Shown in pieces: positions 9,101-18,116 of a stretch of 64,000 bases of DNA (position 1 is the first letter of the stretch; the number at the start of each line of letters is the position of its first letter). This DNA is from Fimbriimonadia bacterium (GTDB lineage Bacteria; Armatimonadota; Fimbriimonadia; Fimbriimonadales; GBS-DC), in the NCBI GenBank assembly GCA_026129765.1, contig JAHCHP010000009.1, forward strand, positions 62,001 to 126,000, written 5' to 3'. The notes beneath the pieces were generated by a model that worked only from the letters and a program-made list of their open reading frames with translations, was not told the origin of the DNA and did no database searches. The position numbers were made by a program, and so were the translations under genes.

Positions 9101-9874
9101 GTCGCCATCCGCATCGCGATCATGCAGATAGAGATAGAACTGACCATCGTCCGCCCGAGAATCTAAATTCGTCGCATTGGAAGCAAACAACACATAACGC
9201 CCGGTCTCGCTGATTTCCATCATCAGCCCATGCCCATTTGCAGGCTCACCTGCCGAGTTCTTACTCACCAAAAGGTAGGTCTGGGTCTGCGGGTTATACA
9301 AGTAAGCATGCTTGAACGGAGTACCGGGATTGGGGTTAAAAGTGAAGCCGGCGTATAGCCCGTTATGACTGAGGAACGGACGCGAACCCGAGGTCGGATT
9401 GCCTCCAAAACCTTGACGGCTCAAACAGATCGTCTGACGGGTCTCGCGGTCATGGAGAAATATATCGTCCTGGTTGTTGGTATCGTTGGGAACAAAATTG
9501 TTGGAACGGGACTGGAACAAAATCAGTCGGGCATCCGCGCTCATGCTGCCAAACAGTGAGTTGCGCGCCCCCTGTAATCCGTTCGTCCCCACCGACACGC
9601 GAGTGATCGTGTCTGTTTGGGAATCGTGCAAAAACAGGTCGAAGAACCCATTCGTATCGCCGGGAACTAAGTTGGACGCATCCGACGAAAACAGCACATA
9701 ACGCCCATCCGGGGTCATCCCTTGGGGAATACTGTTGCCGTTGGGAGCCGGACGCTTCGCGACCGACACCATCTGGCTCGTCCCACGCTGAGCCTGGCTC
9801 GCGATCACTATCGTCGCGCTCAGGGAAATCAAAAGGGCTTTGGACAGCCACTTAAAAAAGTAAGACTCGGGCAT
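6101..9874 (-). CDS. Giant secreted beta-propeller protein with dockerin-like repeat pair
   Basis: A 1257-residue protein with a signal peptide (residues about 1-32). Residues about 35-830 consist of many PD40/TolB-like propeller blades with the recurring signature VAFxSxATNLVxxDTNxxxDVFxxD. Around residues 836-890 two Ca-binding dockerin-like loops appear: GDVNGDGIVDDRDLLEVLFA and a second ending DDNDLLAVLFNFG. A Gly-rich linker and a roughly 350-residue Ser/Tyr/aromatic-rich domain with several CC pairs finish the protein; I do not recognise that domain. AGGAGG sits 8 nt before the ATG. The dockerin type matches the gene ending at 58311. Likely a cell-surface or secreted scaffold protein; its partner is unknown. 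Confidence 0.85.
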   Translation of the reverse strand: MPESYFFKWLSKALLISLSATIVIASQAQRGTSQMVSVAKRPAPNGNSIPQGMTPDGRYVLFSSDASNLVPGDTNGFFDLFLHDSQTDTITRVSVGTNGLQGARNSLFGSMSADARLILFQSRSNNFVPNDTNNQDDIFLHDRETRQTICLSRQGFGGNPTSGSRPFLSHNGLYAGFTFNPNPGTPFKHAYLYNPQTQTYLLVSKNSAGEPANGHGLMMEISETGRYVLFASNATNLDSRADDGQFYLYLHDRDADGDEVFDQEGEGHTSTTLVSLTGELDALEPFSWTEENLAVGTMSSDGHVVVFPGQGSTLYVFDAWRMEELAVLNDYASHLPTMVAVSPDGRYVMYPRQEAVGVEPKLVDHDLLTGMNEVISVTADGYETSVSVLDQQIFGARSSSSGPRKRCFPNTWRSNDRPMVSYHTNETTEVFVRDMERKRTVGVSILLGTQGNDPSGIPAISFDGSRVAFATYATNLLAGDDNEFADILMAQVDTANPFTRIPTVGNGNSFHLALNMDGSAMVFASEASNFVVNDTNNQTDVFLWNNGNTKIVSREPGGGPLGNQESVQPTISADSRYVAFTSLASNLVPNDTNEFSDVFLYDNSQDTLIRIQRQAIQPNGNSADPSLSGDGNFLAFVSDATNLLPVSDTNGKSDLFVYNTITGQITRMGIPNVGQPNGEIMNPKMSFDGRYVAFVSDATNLVPDDTNGKLDVFVWDRQTGEIKRVSVDSFGRQGNGDSYGASISATGERVAFVSEATNFMAGDTQETTRVFIADTGNNRLYGIAGRNDLPADGPSHHAVISGDGQRVAFHSIAENLVDGDTMQVGDAFVHQIGCVPPGDVNGDGIVDDRDLLEVLFAFGTEGASLADVVVDHIVDDNDLLAVLFNFGDTCSGGGGGANLRGWFGDGSDQFGEDTGKEPEVRHTAEPFDYADYLRQVRELDMAHRGEWPYPVAGYGSEPYVSMYGDPLLWGDKKSGKEDNGFGNPFGGSDFGIAAGSYTFSQVKSVSLGNSNINVYANGSLYVYVTCNTGKAEARGEAGINFFGISAKVAEAYALAEVANGSFKLNAYFRVAGNTLWSMTKNQPFSYSVSGSVGSWNINRQTSWTFYLGIVPIRVTAGFNASASAPYEFSVNSSPMLLAEFKPTVSSSAYIQAGLAFSFGCSASAGVGGSITLLHDTLTARVSASVLGCCVSTTFQIHNTINALSGSFYAYANACCWGLSGSKCGWLRRSRSWTHTIFSWPGYSNSGYLYNNTWISCF

Positions 9875-9927
9875 AGTAAGTGCCTCCTATTGAACTTTTC
9901 GTTAGAAACTGTTGAAAATGAACCGAC

Positions 9928-9944
9928 TGTCTCGCTGGAAACAA
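9928..9944 (-). promoter_or_regulatory. Leader stem-loop shared with the other dockerin gene
   Basis: On the minus strand TTGTTTCCAGCGAGACA lies about 54 nt upstream of the giant propeller ATG. The same 17-mer, with one change, lies about 59 nt upstream of the dockerin gene starting at 59270. It folds as a 6-bp stem with a CAGC loop, and the single difference turns a U-A pair into U-G, which preserves pairing. A protein- or RNA-binding leader element is an inference. Confidence 0.4.
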
Positions 9945-10038
9945 GCCGTCACTCACTTTCTTAACAATAATAGTATAACCTGTTTTTGACCCTATGTAGT
10001 CAAAATCCAGAAGGAAATTTATCCATACCCACTCAAAC

Positions 10039-10899
10039 CTATTTTCTTACCAGTTCTATGACCTCACAAGGCACGCCCTCACTGGTAATAATCCAGTTTT
10101 TTCCTTCCGGCGTATAGGTAATCGCTTCCCCTTGCGCCTGCAGAGGCAACGGGGTCACCTGGGGTATAGAGGCAAAGATCGCGCTAAACGGCTTCCCTCG
10201 TTCCAGTGTGTATTCAAAGGCTTTGGTATAGGTTCGAACCACAATGCGCTTTCCATCGGGCGAAATATCGCCGCCAGTCGCCATTTTGTCTGCAGGATTA
10301 CCGCCGCTCAAACGCAAAGTACCGGTATAAATCAGGGTTTGGACCTGGGGCGCGGGCTTGGGATTCGGCAGCCGGTAGATGCGGCTTTCTCCATCCGAAG
10401 ACTTAGTAATCACATAAAGATCACGGGTTTGTGGGTGAACAAACATCGTTTCGCAATCGTGCGCTTGATCCGGGTACTTCATGCGAATCGTCTCAAAATC
10501 ACGAACCTCTGTTTTCCCCCCTTCGGTCGCCTTCGGCTCTGGTACCCTGTAAACCACGATCTCTTCACGCTTGCGCGCATTGTCGCCAATATCGCCCAGA
10601 TAGAGAGTTCCTTTCCGCGAGCGACTGTCAAAATGATAGGCAATATCCTCACAATCTCTCACCTGAATCCCCTGCAGAGTAAACGTTCCGCGATCGTTAC
10701 CCTGCCGGTCAAAAGCGTATAAATTGGGACCGTCGCCCGAATCGTTATGAGTCCAATAAATCCCTTTTTGCGCGCGACTCGCGACGATGCCCGAACTTTC
10801 ATTGACCAGATTGTTCTTCAACAGCCAGCGGGCAGGCTGCGCGAACACGGCAGAGAGAGCAAAAAGCGCGATGGCGGGGAAAATCAAGCGTTTTGACAT
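10039..10899 (-). CDS. Secreted beta-propeller-like protein, unknown function
   Basis: A 286-residue protein with a Sec signal peptide (MSKRLIFPAIALFALSAVFA, then QPARW). The mature part has blade-like segments: NESSGIVASRAQKGIYWTHN, NLYAFDRQG, VRDCEDIAYHF, GTLYLGDIGDNA, HDCETMFVHPQTRDLYVIT and ATGGDISPDGKRIVVRTY. These resemble extracellular propellers that pair a SG-I/WTHNDSGD start with a CED-IA motif. The enzymatic role is unknown. It is transcribed divergently from mreB with a 55-bp gap. No operon partner is seen on its own strand. Confidence 0.7.
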   Translation of the reverse strand: MSKRLIFPAIALFALSAVFAQPARWLLKNNLVNESSGIVASRAQKGIYWTHNDSGDGPNLYAFDRQGNDRGTFTLQGIQVRDCEDIAYHFDSRSRKGTLYLGDIGDNARKREEIVVYRVPEPKATEGGKTEVRDFETIRMKYPDQAHDCETMFVHPQTRDLYVITKSSDGESRIYRLPNPKPAPQVQTLIYTGTLRLSGGNPADKMATGGDISPDGKRIVVRTYTKAFEYTLERGKPFSAIFASIPQVTPLPLQAQGEAITYTPEGKNWIITSEGVPCEVIELVRK

Positions 10900-10906
10900 A
10901 CCGAAA

Positions 10907-10934
10907 TTGTACCTGAATCAGGTATTCTTATAGT
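10907..10934 (+). promoter_or_regulatory. Candidate mreBCD promoter with internal palindrome
   Basis: TTGTAC (10907-10912), a 16-bp spacer and TATAGT (10929-10934) form a plausible sigma-70 promoter about 20 bp before the mreB GTG. The spacer region holds a perfect inverted repeat ACCTGA-A-TCAGGT at 10911-10923, well placed for a repressor. No regulator is known. Confidence 0.5.
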
Positions 10935-10951
10935 TGATGGTGGTGAGATAA

Positions 10952-12007
<1,056 letters not shown>

Positions 12008-12011
12008 CGTT

Positions 12012-12827
12012 GTGCGCAAACGATACTGGCTCACTCTCGGCGCGCTGGCAATGGTAGGCACCTGGATAGGCGTCTATCATAATCACCAAATGGCGCAAAA
12101 CAAACCCGACCCGGTCACAGGGATCGTGCGCGCGGTCGTTTTCCCCATCCAATCCGGCATGCGCAATACTTCCGATGGAGTCAGCCAGTTCTTCCAATCG
12201 ATTTTCAAAGCGCGCGCCGCGCTGAGCGATCATGAACGTCTGCTGGAAGAGAACCAAAAATTGCGGATGGAAGTGGAGCAAATGCAGGCGGTCAAAGAGG
12301 AAAATGAGCAACTCAGCACGCTGATGAAACTGCAAGACCGGCTGCCGGGCGAATGGGTCGCCTGCCGGATCGTGGCTGCCTATCCCCAAATTGGCGAACA
12401 GAGTTTCACACTGGACAAAGGCTCCAAAGACGGTATCCAAACGGGCGCGCCCATTGTGTCAGGCGATGGCTTAGTCGGCGTGGTGACCGAAGTCAACGCG
12501 AAGCAATCGGTAGCGCGTCTTATCACCGCGCGCGGCATGGCGGTCGGCGCGAGAGTCGAGAACCCCGCAAAAGTCTCAGTAGGAGTTTGTGAGGGCTGGG
12601 ACGAATCTTCTGCTCGTCTGAGGTTCCTGCCATTGGAAGCGCCCATCCAACCGGGCGACCGCGTGGCAACGGCTGGCACCAGCGGCAAATACCCGGTCGG
12701 CATCCCCATCGGTGTGGTGGAAGAGGTGTGGCAAGACAAACGCTACTCGTTGAAAGAAGCGCGCGTTAAGACCGCTGCCCGGCTGGATAACCTTTCCGTT
12801 GCGCTCGTGTTGAAGTCGCCTCAATAG
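12012..12827 (+). CDS. mreC: Rod shape-determining protein MreC
   Basis: A 271-residue bitopic membrane protein: one N-terminal transmembrane helix (RYWLTLGALAMVGTWIGVYH), a coiled coil (about residues 65-105, ending VEQMQAVKEENEQLSTLM), then the two beta-barrel MreC domain with VACRIVAAYP, LDKGSKDGIQTGAPIV and DGLVGVVTEV. MreC links the MreB filament to periplasmic wall synthases. The GTG start lies 4 bp after the mreB stop, and the sequence and operon position are standard. Confidence 0.95.
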   Translation: MRKRYWLTLGALAMVGTWIGVYHNHQMAQNKPDPVTGIVRAVVFPIQSGMRNTSDGVSQFFQSIFKARAALSDHERLLEENQKLRMEVEQMQAVKEENEQLSTLMKLQDRLPGEWVACRIVAAYPQIGEQSFTLDKGSKDGIQTGAPIVSGDGLVGVVTEVNAKQSVARLITARGMAVGARVENPAKVSVGVCEGWDESSARLRFLPLEAPIQPGDRVATAGTSGKYPVGIPIGVVEEVWQDKRYSLKEARVKTAARLDNLSVALVLKSPQ

Positions 12828-12853
12828 TTGGGCGCGCCGACAGGGACAACAGC

Positions 12854-13399
12854 GTGAGAAAGCGATTTATCGAAACCAGAGCGCCTATCGCGGGGCGGGC
12901 AACCCAATGGGTGGATGGCAAACGAATCATCGTGATCGCATTGATCATTCTGTTTGCGGTCTCTGCGCAAGGCGTTTGGGCAACCGCGATGCAGGTGGGA
13001 GTCGCCGCGCCCGATTTCACGCTGCTCGCGCTCGCTTTTATCGCGCTGCAAACCCAGCCTGCCACTGGCGCGACGGCTGGTTTTTTTATCGGCTTGATGC
13101 AGGGCGCGCTCAGCGCGCAGACGTTGGGCAGTTATGCCCTCAGCCGGGTGTTCGGGGGATTTATCGTGGGGTGGCTGCCCGTCTGGTTCGAGCGCAGTCA
13201 TATCCTGATGACGCTGACCGCATGTATCATGGCGGTCGTGGTCAGTGAAACCGCGCTCTTTTTGTTGGCGCCCAGAAACGATTTTGTCGATTGGATTTTA
13301 CGAGTCGGGGGAAAAATAGTCTATAATATAGTTTTGGCGTTACCTGTTTATGCGATTATCAAGCGTCTGATTCCACCGGAACCGGCGGAACAGGAGTAA
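12854..13399 (+). CDS. mreD: Rod shape-determining protein MreD
   Basis: A 181-residue hydrophobic protein with five to six predicted transmembrane helices, located directly after mreC. MreD is poorly conserved, and the call rests on size, hydrophobicity and operon order; GATAGFFIGLMQGALSAQTLG fits the family's central motif. It starts with a GTG and has a hydrophilic N-terminal tail of about 25 residues. It completes the elongasome scaffold with MreB and MreC. Confidence 0.88.
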   Translation: MRKRFIETRAPIAGRATQWVDGKRIIVIALIILFAVSAQGVWATAMQVGVAAPDFTLLALAFIALQTQPATGATAGFFIGLMQGALSAQTLGSYALSRVFGGFIVGWLPVWFERSHILMTLTACIMAVVVSETALFLLAPRNDFVDWILRVGGKIVYNIVLALPVYAIIKRLIPPEPAEQE

Positions 13400-13459
13400 T
13401 AGTCTAATGAAGCAGAAGTTAGATCAATATACTATTGGGAATTATAGGAGGACACTGCG

Positions 13460-14740
13460 ATGGCGCAGTCTCTGCTCGTAGAAGAGCATGTCAACGAAGA
13501 ACCGAGCGCATACGCGATTGCGGTGGGACAATTAGTCACTGCCGCGCATTATCTGAATCTTGACTCCAGCTTGCTGGAGGTGCTGAAGCACCCCCGCCGC
13601 GAGTTGACCGTGAACTTCCCCGTTAAAATGGACGACGGTTCCATCCGCGTCTTTACGGGCTACCGGGTTCAGCACAACCTGGCGCGCGGTCCCTCAAAGG
13701 GCGGTATTCGCTATCACCCGGACACGAACCTGGATGAAACCCGCGCTTTGGCGATGTGGATGACCTGGAAGTGCGCGGTCGCGAATATTCCTTATGGCGG
13801 CGCGAAGGGCGGTGTCGCATGCGATCCCCGCCGGCTCTCGATTCACGAATTAGAAAACTTAACCCGCCGCTACACTTCCGAAATCAGCATTATGGTGGGC
13901 GCAGAGTCGGACATTCCCGCGCCAGACATTGGTACCAACCCGCAAATCATGGCTTGGATTATGGATACATTGTCCATGCACAAAGGATTCACCTCCTCTG
14001 CGGTTGTCACAGGGAAGCCCGTCGCGATTGGCGGCTCAGAAGGCAGAATGGAAGCCACCGGACGCGGCGTCACGGTTGTCTCACATGAGGCGTGCAAAGA
14101 GTTGGGCATGCATCTGGCGGGCGCGCGCGTCGCGATTCAGGGCTTTGGCAATGTCGGCTCTGTGACCGCGGACCTGATGCACAAAGCGGGCGCGAAAGTG
14201 GTCGCGGTCTCTGACGCCCGGGGTGGTATCTACAACCCCAACGGCATCGACATCGAGAAGGTGATCCACTGCGCAGGACGCGATGGCTGCCTGCAAGCGT
14301 ACCGGCAAGCCGACACCGTTACCAATCAGGAATTGCTGGAAGTCCCCTGCGACATTCTTGTGCCAGCTGCCGTTCACGGAGTCATCACCGAGCATAACGC
14401 CCATAAGCTAAGTACCAAGCTGGTCGTGGAAGCGGCAAACGGTCCCGTGACTCCTGAAGCGGACGCCATCCTGCAAGACCGCGGCATCATGTTGATACCC
14501 GACATCTTAGCCAACGCGGGCGGCGTCGTGGTCTCTTACTTTGAATGGGTTCAGGATATTCAGTCTTTCTTCTGGGAAGAGGATGAAGTGACAGGTCGCT
14601 TAGAAAAGATCATGCGCCGAAGTTTCCATTCGGTGAAAGAGATCGCCAAAGAAAACGGCGTCGACATGCGGATGGGCGCGTATATGATCGGGGTCAAGCG
14701 CGTCGCTGACGCAACCAATATCCGCGGCATCTATCCCTAA
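13460..14740 (+). CDS. gdhA: Glutamate dehydrogenase
   Basis: A 426-residue Glu/Leu/Phe/Val dehydrogenase, close to the usual 410-430 of hexameric NAD-type bacterial and archaeal enzymes. Catalytic Lys116 lies in PYGGAKGG and substrate-binding Lys104 in MTWKCAVAN; the GGIRYHP loop is at 81-87. The Rossmann motif VAIQGFGNVGS is followed by VVAVSDARG, where the acidic residue after the second strand fits NAD preference. It interconverts glutamate and 2-oxoglutarate plus ammonia. TATAGGAGG precedes the ATG. A weak TATACT at 13428-13433 could be its -10. It is followed by a thiolase after 43 bp. Confidence 0.95.
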   Translation: MAQSLLVEEHVNEEPSAYAIAVGQLVTAAHYLNLDSSLLEVLKHPRRELTVNFPVKMDDGSIRVFTGYRVQHNLARGPSKGGIRYHPDTNLDETRALAMWMTWKCAVANIPYGGAKGGVACDPRRLSIHELENLTRRYTSEISIMVGAESDIPAPDIGTNPQIMAWIMDTLSMHKGFTSSAVVTGKPVAIGGSEGRMEATGRGVTVVSHEACKELGMHLAGARVAIQGFGNVGSVTADLMHKAGAKVVAVSDARGGIYNPNGIDIEKVIHCAGRDGCLQAYRQADTVTNQELLEVPCDILVPAAVHGVITEHNAHKLSTKLVVEAANGPVTPEADAILQDRGIMLIPDILANAGGVVVSYFEWVQDIQSFFWEEDEVTGRLEKIMRRSFHSVKEIAKENGVDMRMGAYMIGVKRVADATNIRGIYP

Positions 14741-14783
14741 GAACCTCCTTCTATTGGGTATCATATAGGATGGAGGTGCATCG

Positions 14784-15965
14784 TTGGATCGGGATGCGGT
14801 AATTGTTGCTGGTATTCGTTCGCCCATTGGGAAGTCGCCGCGCGGTTCGCTGCGGCATACAAGACCCGATGATTTGGCGGCGCAGGTGATTCAGGCGCTG
14901 TTGAAACAGTGTCCTGAAGTGGACCCCCAAGAAATAGAGGATGTCGTCTTTGGCTGTTCCATGCCGGAAGGCGAATCGGGCATGAATGTCGCGCGCGTGG
15001 CTGCGCTCAGAGCGGGGTTGCCCTTGACTGTTCCTGGCGCGACCGTCAATCGCTTTTGCGCGTCGGGCTTAGAGGCGGTGGCTATCGCTGCCCAGCGTAT
15101 TCGGAGCGGTGACGCGGACGTCATGTTGGCGGGCGGTGTGGAGAGCATGAGCTTAGTGCCGTTTTTGGGCGCAAGCACCAAACCCAACCCCTACCTTCAG
15201 ACCCATGCTCCCAACACCTATTTGAACATGGGTCTTTCCGTCGAGCAGCTCAGCAAAAAACATGGTATCACGCGGGAAGCGAGCGATGCCTTCTCGGTTG
15301 AAAGCCACCAAAAAGCATTGAAAGCGCAAGAGGCGTGCTACTTCTCTGCCGAAATCGCGCCGATTACCACCTTTGTCCAAGACACCAATGCGGACGGTAA
15401 GCCTGTCGTGAAAGAGATCACTTTAGACCGCGACGAGGGTCCCCGAGCCGATACCACTGTTGAAGGATTGGCGAAACTCAGACCGGCTTTTCGCTCTGAC
15501 GGCATTATCACCGCAGGCAACGCCTCCCAGCGTAGCGATGGAGCTGCCGCCGTGCTGCTCATGAGCGCGGCGCGCGCCCAGCAATTGGGTGTCCAACCGC
15601 GCCTGCGATTTGTGGGATATACCGCTGCCGCATTAGCGCCGGAAGATTTCGGGGTCGGTCCCGCTTATGCCGTGCCGAGACTGCTGCAACGGGCTGGCGT
15701 ACAGCCTGCCGACTTAGACCTCGTTGAGTTTAATGAGGCGTTCGCGGCGCAGGTGCTGGCATCGCAAAAGATTTATGAACTGCCCATGGAACGCCTGAAT
15801 GTGCTGGGCGGCGCGATTGCGCTGGGACACCCGCTGGGCTGCACCGGCGCGCGCCAAGTTGTGACGCTGATGAACGAATTGCGCCGGCGCGAAGGACGCT
15901 ATGGGCTTGTGACAATGTGCGCTGCGCTGGGCATGGCAGGCGCGGGACTTTTTGAAAGGATTTGA
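14784..15965 (+). CDS. Thiolase (acetyl-CoA acetyltransferase family) with altered C-terminal loop
   Basis: A 393-residue thiolase. Acyl-accepting Cys92 is in NRFCASGLEA, the catalytic His is in GGAIALGHPLGCTGARQ, and the second Cys is in MCAALGMAGAGLFE. The last motif is normally CxGGGxG, as in the paralogue at 44457; here the glycines are replaced by A and L, so the oxyanion loop may differ. The family condenses or cleaves acyl-CoAs. The TTG start is supported by GGAGG 7 nt upstream. It lies between gdhA and the 2-oxoacid dehydrogenase genes, suggesting amino-acid or branched-chain acyl-CoA catabolism. Confidence 0.9.
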   Translation: MDRDAVIVAGIRSPIGKSPRGSLRHTRPDDLAAQVIQALLKQCPEVDPQEIEDVVFGCSMPEGESGMNVARVAALRAGLPLTVPGATVNRFCASGLEAVAIAAQRIRSGDADVMLAGGVESMSLVPFLGASTKPNPYLQTHAPNTYLNMGLSVEQLSKKHGITREASDAFSVESHQKALKAQEACYFSAEIAPITTFVQDTNADGKPVVKEITLDRDEGPRADTTVEGLAKLRPAFRSDGIITAGNASQRSDGAAAVLLMSAARAQQLGVQPRLRFVGYTAAALAPEDFGVGPAYAVPRLLQRAGVQPADLDLVEFNEAFAAQVLASQKIYELPMERLNVLGGAIALGHPLGCTGARQVVTLMNELRRREGRYGLVTMCAALGMAGAGLFERI

Positions 15966-16031
15966 TGCGCCCAATGAAGCGCGCAAACTGAATCAATGCA
16001 TACTTTGAGCATACTATGAGGAGGTGTGGCA

Positions 16032-18008
16032 ATGAAGCCTGCAGTATTTGAAAAAGCGCAATTACCTGCTATTGAATTATTGAAAACGATGTTGCTTTCG
16101 CGTGAGGGCGACCGGCGCGAGGGCATTTTGATGCGACAAGGCAAAGGTTGGTTCCAGGTCCCCGGTATGGGACACGAAGCCATTGCGGCGCTGGCATACC
16201 TGCTGCGTCCCGACGATTACCTGTTCCCTTTTTACCGGGACCGCGCCCTTATGTTGGGACGAGGCATGACCACCCAGGAGATCGCGCTTGATTTCTTTGC
16301 GCGCGACGGCTCCAGTTCCAACGGTCGAAATATGCCCGCGCATTACTCCTCGCGTCGCCTAAACGTTTTTTCGGTCGCGACCCCCACCGGCGCGCAATGC
16401 CTGCCTGCGGTTGGAGCCGCCTGGAAATTCAAACATGAGGGCAGTGAACAAATCGCGCTTTGCACGCTGGGTGATGCCTCTTCGCGTCAAGGCGAGTTCT
16501 ACGAGGCTTTCTGTCAAGCGGTTCAAGACAATCTGCCGGTCGTGTTTGCGGTGGAAGATAACGCCTATGGGATCAGCACCCCGACAGAGCATATGCTTCC
16601 CATGAAGTTGAACATTTTTGACGAACGCTGGGTAACCCGCATCAACGGACGCTATGCGCGCGAAGTTTTTGAGAAAGGCGCTATGGCGATTGAACGCGCG
16701 CGCGAAGGGCGCGGTCCCACCATTCTCTGGTGCGAAATTGACCGACTCAGCCCGCACACCAGCGCAGATGACCACCGTCTTTATCGCCCGCAGCATGAAA
16801 TCGACGAGATGTTCACCCGCGACCCGATCCATCTCTTTGCGGATGAACTGATCGCGCAAGGCGAAATAACTCGCGAACAGTTTGAGGCATTGCAGGCGGA
16901 AGTCGTTCGTGAAGTGGATGAGATTTATATCCAGGCAGAAAAAACGCCCTTCCCCGCAAAAGAGCGCGTGCTGGATCATCTCTTCGCGCCCGCCATCGTG
17001 CATGAGCCGGTTCCCTTCCAACCTGATGAAGAAACCACCACGATGGTCGCCGTCATCAACAAAACCTTTGAAACCGCCTTGGAAACGATTCCCGGCATGA
17101 TGATGTTCGGGGAGGATATCGAAGACCCCAAAGGCGGTGTCTTTGGCTTTACAAAGGGGCTGAGCAGCCGTTTTCCCGGTCGAGTGGTCAACTCACCGCT
17201 GGCGGAAGCGACCATTGTCGGCGCGGGCGTCGGACTGGCAGCGGTGGGAGCGCGACCCGTGTTTGAAATCCAGTTTATCGATTTCATTACTCCCGGCTTC
17301 AACCAACTCGTGACGCAAGCCGCTACTTTGCGCTGGCGATCCAAAGGCGAATGGAAATGCCCCATGGTCCTCTACTCGCCTTATGGAGCGTACCTGCCCG
17401 CCGGCGGTATGTGGCATAGCCAGAGCAACGACGGCTGGTGGGCGCATACGCCGGGACTGCGCTTGGCGATTCCCAGCACCCCTGCCGATGCCGTTGGGTT
17501 GTTCTGGGCAGCCTTCCAGGATGAGGACCCTTCGATGATCCTGATACCCAAGCACATTTTCCGCGTGAAAATGCCCGTCACCGAGTTTGCTCCTTTGCCC
17601 TTCGGCAAAGCCGCCATCCGACGGGAAGGCTCCGATGTAACGTTGGTCAGTTGGGGCAACTGCTTGGAATTGGCAGAACAAGCGGCAGAACAAGCGGCAG
17701 AAGAGGGGGTTTCGGTTGAGATTATCGACCTGCGAACGCTCGTTCCCTGCGACTGGCAGACCGTTGAGCAATCCCTGCAAAAGACGGGGAGGCTCATCGT
17801 TGTGCATGAAGATAACCGCACTTGTGGGTTTGGGCAAGCGGTGGTCACGGAAATGACCGCCCGCGCAGATCGGTTCAACCTGTTGCTCGCGCCGCCACAA
17901 CTGATTGCGCGCCCAGATACGCATATCCCCTTCTGTCCAGAACTGGAATATGCGATCCTGCCTGACCTCCACCAGGTCCTGAGCGCAATCTATCATGTGA
18001 TGGAGTAA
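16032..18008 (+). CDS. 2-oxoacid dehydrogenase E1 component, fused alpha-beta subunits
   Basis: A 658-residue single-chain E1. Residues about 1-320 are the alpha half, with the thiamine diphosphate motif from GDASSRQGEFYEAF to EDNAYGIS and the phosphorylation-loop-like SPHTSADDHRLYR. Residues about 335-658 are the beta half (MMFGEDIEDPKGGVFGFTKG, then transketolase C-terminal VVHEDNRTCGFGQAV). The fused form is typical of branched-chain or acetoin-type E1 in several phyla. The ATG at 16032 has AGGAGG 7 nt upstream; the GTG at 16026 would be too close. It is followed by E2 after 108 bp containing an 8-bp hairpin. No E3 gene is in the window. The substrate is probably a branched-chain 2-oxoacid; pyruvate is not excluded. 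Confidence 0.9.
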   Translation: MKPAVFEKAQLPAIELLKTMLLSREGDRREGILMRQGKGWFQVPGMGHEAIAALAYLLRPDDYLFPFYRDRALMLGRGMTTQEIALDFFARDGSSSNGRNMPAHYSSRRLNVFSVATPTGAQCLPAVGAAWKFKHEGSEQIALCTLGDASSRQGEFYEAFCQAVQDNLPVVFAVEDNAYGISTPTEHMLPMKLNIFDERWVTRINGRYAREVFEKGAMAIERAREGRGPTILWCEIDRLSPHTSADDHRLYRPQHEIDEMFTRDPIHLFADELIAQGEITREQFEALQAEVVREVDEIYIQAEKTPFPAKERVLDHLFAPAIVHEPVPFQPDEETTTMVAVINKTFETALETIPGMMMFGEDIEDPKGGVFGFTKGLSSRFPGRVVNSPLAEATIVGAGVGLAAVGARPVFEIQFIDFITPGFNQLVTQAATLRWRSKGEWKCPMVLYSPYGAYLPAGGMWHSQSNDGWWAHTPGLRLAIPSTPADAVGLFWAAFQDEDPSMILIPKHIFRVKMPVTEFAPLPFGKAAIRREGSDVTLVSWGNCLELAEQAAEQAAEEGVSVEIIDLRTLVPCDWQTVEQSLQKTGRLIVVHEDNRTCGFGQAVVTEMTARADRFNLLLAPPQLIARPDTHIPFCPELEYAILPDLHQVLSAIYHVME

Positions 18009-18116
18009 GATTCGGTTCTCCTTGCTTGCAGGGGGAACCTTACGGAGGGGTTTCAAACCTCTTTATTCTGAGTAAGTAAACGCTCAAAAAACAGAAGGAT
18101 CACCGGAGGAACTTGA

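Noticed and set aside
13322-13327. TATAAT inside the 3' end of mreD as a gdhA promoter
   Set aside because: The -35 spacing is poor (19-25 bp to any TTG-like box) and it is 130 bp from gdhA inside coding sequence; chance is likely.
16359-18056. Two long minus-strand frames opposite the E1 gene
   Set aside because: E1 alpha and beta motifs run through the plus frame without interruption; the antisense frames have no recognisable features.
18014-18061. Hairpins between the E1 and E2 genes as a terminator
   Set aside because: An 8-bp stem with a G-U pair and a short second stem without a T-run; E1 and E2 are functionally paired, so termination is doubtful.
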